Notes under the pieces: generated by a model
What the model was told of the DNA's origin: nothing
Seen by the model: only the letters and a program-made list of their open reading frames with translations
Databases searched by the model: none
Assembly (NCBI RefSeq): GCF_009932375.1
Contig: NZ_BLJG01000049.1
Location: forward strand, 1 to 59,865
DNA: 59,865 nucleotides
Direction of reading: 5' to 3'
Origin: Pseudomonas juntendi
GTDB taxonomy: Bacteria; Pseudomonadota; Gammaproteobacteria; Pseudomonadales; Pseudomonadaceae
Part shown: one piece after another, positions 1 through 9,935 of the stretch
How the letters are laid out: each line of letters begins with the position of its first letter
Numbering within the stretch: position 1 is the first letter of the stretch
Made by a program: the position numbers and the translations under genes

Positions 1-17
1 GGGCCGCAAAGCGGCCC
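1..17 (-). terminator. hairpin downstream of gdhA
   Basis: A perfect GGGCCGC-AAA-GCGGCCC hairpin lies 14 nt past the gdhA stop. Any T-run on the minus strand would be outside the window, so terminator function is inferred from position only. Confidence 0.4.
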
Positions 18-31
18 CCTGCGATCCCGGA

Positions 32-1372
32 TCAAACCACGCCCTGAGCCAACATCGCATCCGCCACTTTGACAAAGCCGGCGATGTTCGCACCTTTCAC
101 GTAATTGACCCGGCCATCCGCCTCTTCACCATAATGCACGCAAGCATGGTGGATCGATTGCATGATGTTGTGCAGCTTGCTGTCCACTTCGCCGGCAGTC
201 CACAGCAGGCGCATGGCATTCTGCGACATTTCCAGGCCAGACACGGCCACACCGCCGGCGTTGGATGCTTTGCCCGGGGCATAGAGGATGCCGGCTTCCA
301 GGAAGATATCCACCGCTTCCAGGGTGGTCGGCATGTTGGCGCCTTCGGCCACGCAGATACAGCCGTTGGCCAGCAAGGTACGGGCGTCTTCGGCGCCCAG
401 TTCATTCTGCGTGGCGCACGGCAAGGCGATGTCGCATGCCAGGCTCCAAGGGGTCTGGCCCTTGCGGAACTCCAGGCCGAACTGCTCGGCCAGCTCGCTG
501 ATACGGCCCCGCTTGACGTTTTTCAGCGTTATCAATGCTTCCCACTGGGCATCGGTGAGGCCGGCTTCGGCATACAGCGTGCCTTCGGAGTCCGACATGG
601 AGATCACTTTGCCGCCCAGGTCCATGACCTTGCGCGCGGCATACTGGGCAACGTTGCCCGAGCCCGACACCGCCACGCGACGGCCGTCGATGCGCTTGTC
701 CTGGCGCTTGAGCATTTCCTCGGCGAAATACACACAACCGTAGCCGGTGGCTTCGGGGCGAATCAGGCTGCCACCGTAGGTCATCCCCTTGCCGGTCAGT
801 ACCGAGGTGAACTGGTTGGCAAGCCGCTTGTACTGGCCAAACATGAAGCCGATTTCGCGGGCACCCACGCCGATGTCACCGGCCGGCACGTCGCAGTCGG
901 CGCCGATGTGGCGGTACAGCTCGCTCATGAACGCTTGGCAGAAGCGCATCACTTCGGCGTCGCTCTTGCCTTTGGGGTCGAAGTCCGACCCGCCCTTGCC
1001 ACCGCCCATGGGCAGCGAAGTCAGGGAGTTCTTGAAGACCTGCTCGAAGGCCAGGAATTTCAGCACGCTGAGGTTGACCGAGGGGTGGAAGCGCAAGCCG
1101 CCCTTGTACGGGCCGATGGCGCTGCTCATCTGGATACGGTAGCCGCGGTTGACCTGCACTTTGCCCTGGTCATCGACCCACGACACGCGGAACAGCATCG
1201 CACGCTCCGGCTCGACCATACGCTCCAGGATGCCGGACTGCAGGTAATGAGGGTTGGCCTCAAGGAAGGGCCACAGCGTGCGCAGCACTTCTTCCACTGC
1301 CTGATGAAACTCGGGCTGGCCTGGGTCGCGCAGTTGCAGGCGCGCGAGGAAACTGTCGACAGATTCGATCAT
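32..1372 (-). CDS. gdhA: NADP-type glutamate dehydrogenase
   Basis: Cytosolic glutamate dehydrogenase (446 aa) that reductively aminates 2-oxoglutarate to glutamate and joins nitrogen and carbon metabolism. The N-terminal half carries the substrate-binding segment PMGGGKGGSDFDPKGKS with its conserved lysines. The C-terminal half is a Rossmann domain with VSGSGNVAQYAA. The length matches the approximately 447-aa hexameric NADP enzymes of enterobacteria. The open frame extends to 1426, but I chose the ATG at 1372 (MIESVDSF) because GGTGAG lies 9 nt upstream; an ATG three codons earlier (1381) has that motif only one base away. The gene is monocistronic and lies downstream of ettA on the same strand, separated by the ettA terminator. 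No odd features. Confidence 0.95.
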   Translation of the reverse strand: MIESVDSFLARLQLRDPGQPEFHQAVEEVLRTLWPFLEANPHYLQSGILERMVEPERAMLFRVSWVDDQGKVQVNRGYRIQMSSAIGPYKGGLRFHPSVNLSVLKFLAFEQVFKNSLTSLPMGGGKGGSDFDPKGKSDAEVMRFCQAFMSELYRHIGADCDVPAGDIGVGAREIGFMFGQYKRLANQFTSVLTGKGMTYGGSLIRPEATGYGCVYFAEEMLKRQDKRIDGRRVAVSGSGNVAQYAARKVMDLGGKVISMSDSEGTLYAEAGLTDAQWEALITLKNVKRGRISELAEQFGLEFRKGQTPWSLACDIALPCATQNELGAEDARTLLANGCICVAEGANMPTTLEAVDIFLEAGILYAPGKASNAGGVAVSGLEMSQNAMRLLWTAGEVDSKLHNIMQSIHHACVHYGEEADGRVNYVKGANIAGFVKVADAMLAQGVV

Positions 1373-1553
1373 GGTAGACATCTCACCGAAGATTTTGGAC
1401 TTATTGGTTTTTCGGGAATGTACCAAGAAGCAATCGCACCGGAACAGGGCGACATGTCGTTTTTTTGAATTTATTTGGTGCGTTTTATATAAGTGTATAC
1501 AAAAAAGGCCGCAATACTGACCTTCAAACAGCCAGGCCCGTAAACGTCAGGCA

Positions 1554-1580
1554 CAAAAATGGGGCCACCAAGGGCCCCAT
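1554..1580 (-). terminator. intrinsic terminator of ettA
   Basis: On the minus strand ATGGGGCC and GGCCCCAT (8 bp) enclose a 6-nt loop and are followed by a run of T. It lies 23 nt after the ettA stop codon, a textbook rho-independent terminator. Confidence 0.85.
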
Positions 1581-1602
1581 TCCTGTGCATCAAGACACTG
1601 GC

Positions 1603-3270
1603 TTACTGGGCCAGTTTCTTGTGCCGTACCCGGTGCGGTTGGGCAGCAGCGTCACCCAGACGCTTTTTGCGGTCGGCTTCGTACTCGGTGTAGTTACCCT
1701 CGAAGAACACCACGTTCGAGTCGTCTTCGTACGCCAGGATGTGGGTCGCCACACGGTCCAGGAACCAACGGTCGTGGGAAATCACGATCGCGGCGCCCGG
1801 GAAGTCCAGCAGGGCTTCTTCCAGCGAACGCAGGGTTTCCACGTCCAGGTCGTTGGACGGTTCGTCGAGCAGCAGGACGTTACCGCCCTCCTTCAGCGTC
1901 AACGCCAGGTGCAGGCGACCCCGCTCACCACCGGACAGGTCCTTGACGAACTTCTGCTGGTCGCCGCCTTTGAAGTTGAAACGGCCAACGTAAGTACGCG
2001 ACGGGATCTCGTAGTTGCCGATCTTGATCATGTCGGAACCGTCGGACACCTGCTGGAACACGGTCTTGCTGCCGTCCAGGTCTTCGCGGCTTTGGTCGAC
2101 GCAAGCCAGTTGCACGGTTTCGCCGATTTCGATGCTGCCCGAATCCGGCTGTTCCTTGCCCATCAGCATGCGGAACAGGGTGGACTTACCAGCACCGTTA
2201 CCACCGATCACGCCGACGATCGCGCCTTTTGGCATGGCGAACGACAGGTTGTCGATCAGTACGCGGTCGCCATAGCCTTTGGTGACGTTCTTGAACTCGA
2301 TGACCTTGTCACCCAGGCGTGGGCCGGCCGGGATGTAGATCTCATTGGTTTCGCTACGCTTCTGGAATTCCTGCGACTGCATTTCTTCGAAGCGCTGCAG
2401 GCGGGCCTTGGACTTGGACTGGCGGGCCTTGGCGCCTTTGCGCACCCACTCCAGTTCCTCTTTCATGGCCTTTTCATGGGCGCTTTGCTGCTTGGACTCC
2501 TGCGCCAGGCGCTCGGACTTGGCTTCCAGCCAGCCCGAGTAGTTGCCTTCGTACGGGATGCCGGCGCCACGGTCCAGTTCCAGGATCCAGCCAGCGACGT
2601 TGTCGAGGAAGTAACGGTCGTGGGTAATCGCCACCACCGTGCCCGGGAAGTCGTGCAGGAAGCGCTCCAGCCAGGCCACCGAGTCGGCGTCCAGGTGGTT
2701 GGTTGGTTCGTCGAGCAGCAGCATGTCGGGGGCCGACAGCAGCAGGCGGCACAGGGCCACACGGCGCTTCTCACCACCGGACAGGTGCTCGATGCGGGCG
2801 TCCCAGGCCGGCAGGCGCAGGGCGTCGGCAGCGACGTCCAGCTGGCGCTCCAGGTTGTGGCCATCGGCGGCCTGCAGGATGGCTTCCAGCTTGGCCTGTT
2901 CGGCGGCCAGCTTGTCGAAGTCGGCATCCGGTTCGGCGTAGGCAGCGTACACCTCGTCCAGGCGGGCCTGGGCGTCCTTGATCACGCTGACCGCTTCTTC
3001 GACCACTTCGCGGACCGTCTTGGTCGGGTCCAGTTGCGGTTCCTGGGGCAGGTAGCCCACGTTGATGTCGGGCATCGGACGGGCTTCGCCGTCGAATTCC
3101 TTGTCGACGCCCGCCATGATCCGCAGCAGGGTCGACTTACCGGCGCCGTTCAGGCCGAGCACGCCAATCTTGGCGCCTGGGAAGAATGACAGGGAAATGT
3201 TCTTGAGAATTTCCCGCTTCGGCGGCACGACCTTGCTCAGCCGATGCATGGTGTAGACGTATTGAGCCAA
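1603..3270 (-). CDS. ettA: energy-dependent translational throttle protein EttA (ABC-F)
   Basis: ABC-F ATPase (555 aa) that binds the ribosomal E site and gates the first elongation steps according to the ATP/ADP ratio. Two nucleotide-binding domains are visible. The first has Walker A GLNGAGKST, signature LSGGEKRR and Walker B LLLDEPTNHLD. The second has GGNGAGKST, LSGGERGR and LLLDEPSNDLD. A charged linker rich in Lys, Arg and Glu joins them, and there is no transmembrane segment. The start is probably TTG at 3270: AGAGGG lies 7 nt upstream and the product then has the usual 555 residues. The next in-frame TTG upstream (3276) sits only 1 nt after that motif. Confidence 0.95.
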   Translation of the reverse strand: MAQYVYTMHRLSKVVPPKREILKNISLSFFPGAKIGVLGLNGAGKSTLLRIMAGVDKEFDGEARPMPDINVGYLPQEPQLDPTKTVREVVEEAVSVIKDAQARLDEVYAAYAEPDADFDKLAAEQAKLEAILQAADGHNLERQLDVAADALRLPAWDARIEHLSGGEKRRVALCRLLLSAPDMLLLDEPTNHLDADSVAWLERFLHDFPGTVVAITHDRYFLDNVAGWILELDRGAGIPYEGNYSGWLEAKSERLAQESKQQSAHEKAMKEELEWVRKGAKARQSKSKARLQRFEEMQSQEFQKRSETNEIYIPAGPRLGDKVIEFKNVTKGYGDRVLIDNLSFAMPKGAIVGVIGGNGAGKSTLFRMLMGKEQPDSGSIEIGETVQLACVDQSREDLDGSKTVFQQVSDGSDMIKIGNYEIPSRTYVGRFNFKGGDQQKFVKDLSGGERGRLHLALTLKEGGNVLLLDEPSNDLDVETLRSLEEALLDFPGAAIVISHDRWFLDRVATHILAYEDDSNVVFFEGNYTEYEADRKKRLGDAAAQPHRVRHKKLAQ

Positions 3271-3458
3271 AACCAAGCCCTCTAATCAGGTAAGTAAAGA
3301 CATCGACGATCGCCCCGGCGCGCTGGCCAGGGAGATGTGTGTTTGGGTGTAAGTGAACAAAGGCGACCATTCTACGCCATCGCACGGCGTTTCATAGGCG
3401 GGGCGATGGTGGGCAGGGACCGGTGTGATCTATGGGAGGAATGTGTTGCCTGTGGCGG

Positions 3459-3486
3459 CCCTTTCGCGACTTTAGCCGCGAAAGGG
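3459..3486. repeat. palindrome, possible terminator
   Basis: CCCTTTCGCG and CGCGAAAGGG form a perfect 10-bp stem around an 8-nt loop, just downstream of the small minus-strand gene ending at 3509. There is no T-run. It resembles dispersed pseudomonad palindromes and may end transcription. Confidence 0.5.
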
Positions 3487-3508
3487 GCGGCACAGCTGCC
3501 GAGATGGC

Positions 3509-3940
3509 TCAGACGTGACGCTGCCGGGCCTTGCCACGCGGCAACCGGCAACGGTCACCCTGCTCGGCCAGGCGCGCGGCCCAGGCAGACTTCACGCTGA
3601 AGCCACTGCTGCGGGCAGGCTGCTGCTCGGCAACATTCGCGGGTTTGGCGGCCGCAGGGGCAGTGCTGACCACCTTGGCTGCAGGCTTGTGGGCCGCAGC
3701 CACTGCCACTGCCGGCGCTGCCGCCTTGGCGGTCTTGCGCAGTTCAGCCAGCGACGGGGCCTTGGGCTTGGCCGAACTGGCCGCTTCAGGTTTGCTCAGC
3801 GAACGCTGGCAAGACTTGCAGGATACGTCCTCGGTCACGGCAGTGCTGACAAGGGTCTGACTGCTACGCCCACAGGCGGAATCGAGGCCATTGGAGGAAA
3901 AGTGAGTAACCAAAAGCGAACATCTCCGATGCGTTGTCAT
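3509..3940 (-). CDS. small Cys/Ala-rich protein of unknown function
   Basis: A 143-aa protein I cannot assign to a named family. The N-terminal third has the order H-FSSNG-L-ACG followed about 20 residues later by CKSC, a His/Cys spacing seen in small metal-binding proteins. The rest is low-complexity Ala/Lys/Pro (APAVAVAAAHKPAAKV) and a basic tail, suggesting a disordered nucleic-acid-binding extension. The ATG at 3940 gives a start beginning MTTHRRC; the frame is open to 4135 but there it would overlap morA. It is divergent from morA. No strong ribosome binding site is visible, so the start is uncertain. The metal-binding idea is inference. Confidence 0.6.
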   Translation of the reverse strand: MTTHRRCSLLVTHFSSNGLDSACGRSSQTLVSTAVTEDVSCKSCQRSLSKPEAASSAKPKAPSLAELRKTAKAAAPAVAVAAAHKPAAKVVSTAPAAAKPANVAEQQPARSSGFSVKSAWAARLAEQGDRCRLPRGKARQRHV

Positions 3941-4113
3941 GTAAAGCGGGCGGCATTCTCGCACAGGTTGCAGGGGCTTGCCGAACCGGCGGGCAGTCGC
4001 CATCGGTCCAGATGGCTGGCACTTTGCCATAATCGTAGGCATGCTAGCCGGTTTCGGGTGTCCGGCCTTATAGTGCGCCACCACGGTGTGACTGCCGGAC
4101 ATCGGTACATGCC

Positions 4114-7100
4114 GTGCACGTTTCGTCCCTGCCATCGCCAGCCCAATCGCAGGATCAGCGCTTGATCAATCTTACTCACCCGTCGTCACTGCGTTCCGCG
4201 CCTGAAGCACCCGCCTCTACCCTGCGCGGGTCGATCAAGGGCACGTTGGCGCTGCTGGCCCTGATCCTGCTGGGCCTGCTGCTGTGGCAACTGTTCGCCC
4301 AGTTCAACCACACCCAAGCCGACCTGCGCGCGCAGAGCCTGGATGCCAGCGTGGAAATGGCCGACCACCTGAACCTGAACATGGCGTTCAAGGCCCAGCA
4401 GGCGGTGAATGTGGTACAGCCCTACATCAGCCCGCCGACGCCCGCAGCCATGCCCAGCCTGGTGGATACCCTGCGCCAGCGCCTGCCCGACCTGCAAAGC
4501 CTGGCCTGGCTGGACAGCACCGGGCAGCTGCGCGCCGACAGCCTGGCCGGCAGCCCGGACCGGCAGTGGCTGGACGAGTTACTGGCGCTGAACCAGGGGC
4601 GTGCGTACTTCTTCTCCAATTCGCCCGACAACCACACGCTGTACATGCTGCTGCGCCAGGCCACCGAGCAGGACCGCGGCTACTGGCTGCTGCGCCTGTC
4701 GCCAGACTACTACCGCGAGCTCACCCTGCACCTGGACAGCGGCACCCACCCATTGTGGCTGCTGGAAAACAGCCGCACCGGCGAAGTGCTGCAGCGCCAT
4801 GCCCCCACCGCTACCAGCGATGAACCGCTGCAAAGCGTGATGCTGGCCTTCATCGACAACAGCACCTGGCAACTGCGCGGCCTGTTCGACGCCAAGCTGA
4901 TGCAACAGAAGCTGCTGCCGGCGCTGATCGGCAAATGCCTGCTGGTGTTGTTTTGCGCCCTGCTGCCGGTGCTGGCCCTGATCAACATGCGCCGGCGCCA
5001 GCGTGCGCTGCAGGAAGACCGCCGGCGCTACCAGGAAATTTTCGAAGGCACCGGCGTGGCCCTGTGCGTGCTCGACTTGTCGAGCCTACCGGGCCAGCTG
5101 GACCGCTACCACCTGCGCAACCGCGCCGCACTCAAGCACAGCCTGGCCCTGGACCCAGGCCTGCGCCGGTCCCTGCTGCTGGAACTGAAGATCACCGAAG
5201 TCAACCAGGTGGCCCGCCAGTTACTGAACATCGACTGCCATGAAGGCGCCTGGCAGCGGTTGATCGACGGCACCGGCGATGGCCGCGACAGCATCGGCAT
5301 GCAACTGATCGACGCGCTGATCGAACAGCGCCAGGTGCTGGAGCTGGAAGTACGCCTGCCGTCACCGCTGGGTGGCGAGTTGCACCTGTGGTTGATGGCG
5401 CGCCTGCCGCAACAACGGCGTGACTACCAGGCGGTGATCCTGAGCATCAGCGACATCACCAGCCGCAAGCAGGTCGAACTGTCGCTGCTGGAGCGCGAAA
5501 GCTTCTGGTCCGACGTGGTGCGCACCGTGCCCGACCAGCTGTACGTGCAGGATGTGCTCAGCCAGCGGATGATCTTCAGCAACCGCCACCTCGGCCAGAC
5601 CCTGGGCTACGACCGTACCGAGCTGGCACACATGGGCGAGCGCTTCTGGGAACTGCTGCTGCACCCCGAAGACGCCGCGCACTACCAGGCCTTGCGCCAG
5701 CAACAGCGGAACAATGGCCACGACCAGCAATTGCACTGTCAGTTGCGCTTCCGCCACCGGGACGGCAGTTGGCGCTGCTACGACATCCGTGAGCAGGTAC
5801 TGACCCGCAACGCCGAAGGCCTGGTAACGCGCATCATCGGCGTTGGCAAGGATGTCACCGTACAGATCGAGGCCAGCCAGTCGCTGCGTGACAGCGAACA
5901 GCGCTACCGCATGCTGGCCGAAAGCATCAGCGACGTGATCTTCTCCACCGACAGCCTGCTCCAGCTCAACTACGTCAGCCCGTCGGTGCAGAGCGTGCTG
6001 GGCTACCAGGCCGAGTGGATCTTCACCAACGGCTGGCAGTCGATCATCGCCAACCCGGCCCAGCTCACCGGCATCTACAGCCTGATGGAGCGGGTCAGCA
6101 AGGCCATGGGCGACGCCGAGCAGTTGGCCCAGTTGCGCAGCCAGCTGCCGACCCAGCTGTTCCTGTTCGACTGCCTGCGCGCCGATGGCCGCAAGATCCC
6201 GATCGAACTGCGCCTGGTGCTGGTGTGGGACGACGACCAGCGCTTCGAAGGTGTGCTGGGGGTCGGCCGCGACATCAGCCAGCAGCGCCGCGCAGAAAAA
6301 GACCTGCGCATGGCCGCGACGGTATTCGAGCACTCGACCTCGGCGATTCTCATCACCGACCCGGCCGGCTATATCGTCCAGGCCAACGAAGCGTTCAGCC
6401 GGGTCAGCGGCTACGCCGTCAGCGACGTGCTCGACCAGTTGCCCAGCATGCTCACGGTCGACGAACAGCAGGAAAGCCACCTGCGCTACGTGGTCAAGCA
6501 ACTGCACCAGCGCGGCAGCTGGGAGGGCGAGGTGTGGCTCAAGCGCCGTGACGGCGACCACTACCCGGCCTGGGTCGGCATCACCGCAGTGCTGGACGAT
6601 GAGGGCGATCTGGCCAGCTACGTGTGCTTCTTTACCGACATCAGCGAGCGCAAGGCCAGCGAGCAACGCATTCACCGCCTGGCCTACTACGACGCCCTCA
6701 CCCACCTGCCCAACCGCACGCTGTTCCAGGACCGCCTGTACAACGCCCTGCAACAGGCCGAGCGGCAAAAGGCCTGGGTGGTGCTGATGTTCCTCGACCT
6801 CGACCGCTTCAAGCCGATCAACGACTCGCTTGGCCATGCCGCCGGCGACCGCATGCTCAAGGACATGGCCTTGCGCCTGCTGGCCTGCGTGGACGACGAC
6901 GACACCGTGGCGCGCATGGGCGGCGACGAATTCACCTTGCTGCTGCAACCGCGCGCGACCCGGGAAATGGCCTTGAACCGCGCCATCCATGTGGCCGAGA
7001 ACATCCTTGCCAGCCTGGTGCGGCCGTTCGTGCTGGAAAACCGCGAGTTCTTCGTCACCGCCAGTATCGGCATCGCCCTCAGCCCGCAGGATGGCAGCGA

Positions 7101-7992
7101 GCTGAGCCAGCTGATGAAAAACGCCGACACCGCCATGTACCACGCCAAGGAACGCGGCAAGAACAACTTCCAGTTCTACCAGGCCGAGATGAACGCCAGC
7201 GCCCTGGAGCGCCTGGAGCTGGAAAGCGACTTGCGCCATGCCATGGAGCAGAACGAGTTCATCCTGTACTACCAGCCGCAGTTCAGTGGCGATGGCAAAC
7301 GCCTGACCGGTGCCGAGGCGCTGCTGCGCTGGCGGCACCCGACCCGCGGCCTGGTACCGCCCGGCGACTTCATCCCGGTGATCGAGGAACTGGGCCTGGT
7401 GGTGGATGTGGGTGACTGGGTGCTGCGCGAGGCCAGCCGCCAGCTCAAGGCCTGGCACAAGGCCAAGGTGCGGGTGCCGAAGGTCTCGGTGAACATCTCG
7501 GCGCGGCAGTTCTCCGATGGCCAGCTGGGCACCCGGATTGCCACCATCCTCGAGGAATGCGGGCTACCGCCGGCCTGCCTGGAGCTGGAACTGACCGAGA
7601 GTATCCTGATGCGTGAGGTGAACGAGGCGCTGCAGATACTGGCCAGCCTGAAGAACCTTGGCCTGAGCATTGCGGTGGATGACTTCGGCACCGGCTACTC
7701 GTCGCTGAACTACCTCAAGCAGTTCCCCATTGATGTGCTCAAGATCGACCGCACCTTCGTCGACGGCCTGCCCGAAGGCGAGCAGGACGCACAGATTGCC
7801 CGGGCGATCATCGCCATGGCCCACAGCCTCAACCTGGCGGTCATCGCCGAGGGCGTGGAAACCCACGAGCAACTGGAGTTCCTGCGCGAGCACGGGTGCG
7901 ACGAAGTGCAGGGCTACCTGTTCGGGCGCCCGATGCCGGCGCATCAGTTCGAGGCCCAGTTCGCCAACGAGACGTTGTTCATGTTCCATTGA
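4114..7992 (+). CDS. morA: membrane PAS-GGDEF-EAL protein MorA
   Basis: Inner-membrane c-di-GMP enzyme of 1292 aa. A transmembrane helix at about 42-66 is followed by a periplasmic sensor of about 200 residues and a second helix near 270-292. Several PAS domains then fill about 300-850, with a GGDEF domain (GGDEF at about residue 935) and an EAL domain (EAL at about 1066). EAL catalytic signatures ELTES, DDFGTGYSS, KIDRTF and EGVET are all present, so both diguanylate cyclase and phosphodiesterase activity are possible. The four residues that would form the RxxD inhibitory site before GGDEF read DDDD, so product inhibition there looks lost. Size, domain order and the adjacent glyA match MorA, which affects flagellar timing and biofilm in Pseudomonas. 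The GTG start at 4114 is provisional; a TTG lies 16 codons in. Confidence 0.9.
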   Translation: MHVSSLPSPAQSQDQRLINLTHPSSLRSAPEAPASTLRGSIKGTLALLALILLGLLLWQLFAQFNHTQADLRAQSLDASVEMADHLNLNMAFKAQQAVNVVQPYISPPTPAAMPSLVDTLRQRLPDLQSLAWLDSTGQLRADSLAGSPDRQWLDELLALNQGRAYFFSNSPDNHTLYMLLRQATEQDRGYWLLRLSPDYYRELTLHLDSGTHPLWLLENSRTGEVLQRHAPTATSDEPLQSVMLAFIDNSTWQLRGLFDAKLMQQKLLPALIGKCLLVLFCALLPVLALINMRRRQRALQEDRRRYQEIFEGTGVALCVLDLSSLPGQLDRYHLRNRAALKHSLALDPGLRRSLLLELKITEVNQVARQLLNIDCHEGAWQRLIDGTGDGRDSIGMQLIDALIEQRQVLELEVRLPSPLGGELHLWLMARLPQQRRDYQAVILSISDITSRKQVELSLLERESFWSDVVRTVPDQLYVQDVLSQRMIFSNRHLGQTLGYDRTELAHMGERFWELLLHPEDAAHYQALRQQQRNNGHDQQLHCQLRFRHRDGSWRCYDIREQVLTRNAEGLVTRIIGVGKDVTVQIEASQSLRDSEQRYRMLAESISDVIFSTDSLLQLNYVSPSVQSVLGYQAEWIFTNGWQSIIANPAQLTGIYSLMERVSKAMGDAEQLAQLRSQLPTQLFLFDCLRADGRKIPIELRLVLVWDDDQRFEGVLGVGRDISQQRRAEKDLRMAATVFEHSTSAILITDPAGYIVQANEAFSRVSGYAVSDVLDQLPSMLTVDEQQESHLRYVVKQLHQRGSWEGEVWLKRRDGDHYPAWVGITAVLDDEGDLASYVCFFTDISERKASEQRIHRLAYYDALTHLPNRTLFQDRLYNALQQAERQKAWVVLMFLDLDRFKPINDSLGHAAGDRMLKDMALRLLACVDDDDTVARMGGDEFTLLLQPRATREMALNRAIHVAENILASLVRPFVLENREFFVTASIGIALSPQDGSELSQLMKNADTAMYHAKERGKNNFQFYQAEMNASALERLELESDLRHAMEQNEFILYYQPQFSGDGKRLTGAEALLRWRHPTRGLVPPGDFIPVIEELGLVVDVGDWVLREASRQLKAWHKAKVRVPKVSVNISARQFSDGQLGTRIATILEECGLPPACLELELTESILMREVNEALQILASLKNLGLSIAVDDFGTGYSSLNYLKQFPIDVLKIDRTFVDGLPEGEQDAQIARAIIAMAHSLNLAVIAEGVETHEQLEFLREHGCDEVQGYLFGRPMPAHQFEAQFANETLFMFH

Positions 7993-8038
7993 CGCTGCCT
8001 GCACTGGCCTCATCGCACCTATTGATTTAGGAGGACCT

Positions 8039-8123
8039 TGTGGGAGCGGGCGTGCCCGTGAACACCGGCGTAACCGGTGCCAGCCTCCGCGCCGGGTTCT
8101 TCGCGGGCGGGCCCGCTCCCACA
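8039..8123. repeat. inverted REP pair
   Basis: TGTGGGAGCGGGC and its exact complement GCCCGCTCCCACA bound an 85-nt block between morA and glyA, the typical inverted pair of P. putida REP units. A further half unit with TGTGGGAGCCGGCTTGCCGGC begins near 8158. Confidence 0.8.
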
Positions 8124-8362
8124 CCGACCGCTCCAACTTCCAGCCATGTGCCAACCTGTGGGAGCCGGCTTGCCGGCGATGGGGCGCAAAGCCCCCCCAG
8201 AAACCGGACTTCAAAGTCAACTCCAATCCCCGCTCAGCCCAGACGCGGCGCGGGATGCAACATGAGACCCATTGGTCCGCGACTTGACGCCACTTCATAT
8301 GCCAGCCGCGAATCAATCGGTTAGAATGCCCCCCCAAACTACCCCGATCCTTGAGGACCGCC

Positions 8363-9616
8363 ATGTTCAGCCGTGATTTGACCATTGCCAAGTACGACGC
8401 CGAGCTCTTCGAAGCCATGCAGCAAGAAGCCCTGCGCCAGGAAGAGCATATCGAGCTGATCGCCTCGGAAAACTACACCAGCCCGGCTGTCATGGAAGCC
8501 CAGGGCTCGGTGCTGACCAACAAGTACGCCGAAGGCTACCCGGGCAAGCGCTACTACGGTGGTTGCGAGTACGTCGACGTCGTCGAGCAACTGGCCATCG
8601 ACCGTGCCAAAGAGCTGTTCGGTGCCGATTACGCCAACGTCCAGCCGCACGCTGGCTCCCAGGCCAACGCTGCTGTCTACCTGGCCCTGCTGTCGGCCGG
8701 TGACACCATCCTGGGCATGAGCCTGGCCCACGGTGGCCACCTGACCCACGGTGCTTCGGTAAGCTCCTCGGGCAAACTGTACAACGCCATCCAGTACGGC
8801 ATCGACGGCAACGGCCTGATCGACTATGACGAAGTCGAGCGCCTGGCTGTCGAGCACAAGCCGAAGATGATCGTTGCCGGCTTCTCCGCCTACTCGCAAG
8901 TGCTGGACTTCGCCCGCTTCCGTGCCATCGCCGACAAGGTGGGTGCCTACCTGTTCGTCGACATGGCTCACGTTGCCGGCCTGGTTGCCGCTGGCGTGTA
9001 CCCGAACCCGGTACCGTTCGCCGACGTGGTCACCACCACCACGCACAAGACCCTGCGCGGCCCACGCGGCGGCCTGATCCTGGCGCGCAAGAACGAAGAA
9101 ATCGAGAAGAAGCTGAACTCCGCCGTGTTCCCTGGCGCCCAGGGCGGCCCGCTGGAGCACGTCATCGCCGCCAAGGCTATCTGCTTCAAGGAAGCCCTGC
9201 AGCCTGAGTTCAAGGCTTACCAGCAGCAGGTCGTGAAAAACGCCCAGGCCATGGCCGAAGTGTTCATCGAGCGTGGTTTCGACGTGGTGTCTGGCGGTAC
9301 CCAGAACCACCTGTTCCTGCTGTCGCTGATCAAGCAGGAAATCTCCGGTAAAGATGCGGACGCTGCCCTGGGCAAAGCCTACATCACCGTCAACAAGAAC
9401 TCGGTACCCAACGACCCACGTTCGCCGTTCGTCACCTCGGGCCTGCGTTTCGGCACCCCAGCCGTCACCACCCGTGGCTTCAAGGAAGCCGAGTGCAAGG
9501 AACTGGCTGGCTGGATCTGCGACATCCTGGCTGACCTGAACAACGAAGCGGTGATCGATGCCGTGCGTGAAAAGGTCAAGGCCATCTGCAAGAAGCTGCC
9601 GGTTTACGGCAACTGA
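8363..9616 (+). CDS. glyA: serine hydroxymethyltransferase
   Basis: PLP enzyme (417 aa) that converts serine and tetrahydrofolate to glycine and 5,10-methylene-tetrahydrofolate, the main one-carbon source. The N-terminal block [18 protein letters not shown] and the cofactor lysine in [16 protein letters not shown] are intact, and the length is standard. The start is ATG at 8363, with GAGG 6 nt upstream; an in-frame TTG at 8351 is rejected. It follows morA, as in other pseudomonads. Its terminator carries a REP-type element inside the loop (see 9634-9840). Confidence 0.97.
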   Translation: MFSRDLTIAKYDAELFEAMQQEALRQEEHIELIASENYTSPAVMEAQGSVLTNKYAEGYPGKRYYGGCEYVDVVEQLAIDRAKELFGADYANVQPHAGSQANAAVYLALLSAGDTILGMSLAHGGHLTHGASVSSSGKLYNAIQYGIDGNGLIDYDEVERLAVEHKPKMIVAGFSAYSQVLDFARFRAIADKVGAYLFVDMAHVAGLVAAGVYPNPVPFADVVTTTTHKTLRGPRGGLILARKNEEIEKKLNSAVFPGAQGGPLEHVIAAKAICFKEALQPEFKAYQQQVVKNAQAMAEVFIERGFDVVSGGTQNHLFLLSLIKQEISGKDADAALGKAYITVNKNSVPNDPRSPFVTSGLRFGTPAVTTRGFKEAECKELAGWICDILADLNNEAVIDAVREKVKAICKKLPVYGN

Positions 9617-9633
9617 TCGCTGCTCGCCAGAGG

Positions 9634-9840
9634 AAAACCCGGCTCGAGGCCTAATGCCAGTCAGTTAAGTAATTTGGGGCCGCTTTGCGACCCTTCGCGG
9701 GCACGCCCGCTCCCACAGGGGATCGCGCATCTCTTGAGTTCAGCGCCAAACGTGTGGGAGCGGGCGTGCCCGCGAAGGGCTGCAAAGCAGCCCCAGTAAC
9801 GCTTAACTGACAGGCATTAGGCTCAATGCCGGGTTTTTTT
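9634..9840 (+). terminator. glyA terminator split by an insertion
   Basis: AACCCGGC just after the glyA stop pairs with GCCGGGTT followed by seven T (9828-9840). The arms are now 184 nt apart because a 168-bp element (9652-9819) lies in the loop. Removing it at the TA leaves a compact hairpin plus T-run. Whether the split form still terminates is unknown; the insert is itself strongly self-complementary, which could keep the arms close. Confidence 0.75.
9652..9819 (+). mobile_element. 168-bp REP-containing element with terminal inverted repeats, copy 1
   Basis: The ends are TAATGCCAGTCAGTTAAG and, inverted, TAATGCCTGTCAGTTAAG. Inside is an inverted pair of REP units (CCTTCGCGGGCACGCCCGC and its mirror). 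It encodes nothing. A second copy at 36755-36923 matches the reverse complement of this one with only a handful of differences. TA at each end fits a TA target duplication, as in many miniature inverted-repeat elements; which transposase would move it is unknown. Confidence 0.75.
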
Positions 9841-9935
9841 GCGCGCCGGATTTACACATGGCTTGCGGCGCAGCACGTTCGCGCTTCGCCGCATTGCAAG
9901 ACCGGCGCTGCCATTTTTTTTCAGCAGGTAGCGCC

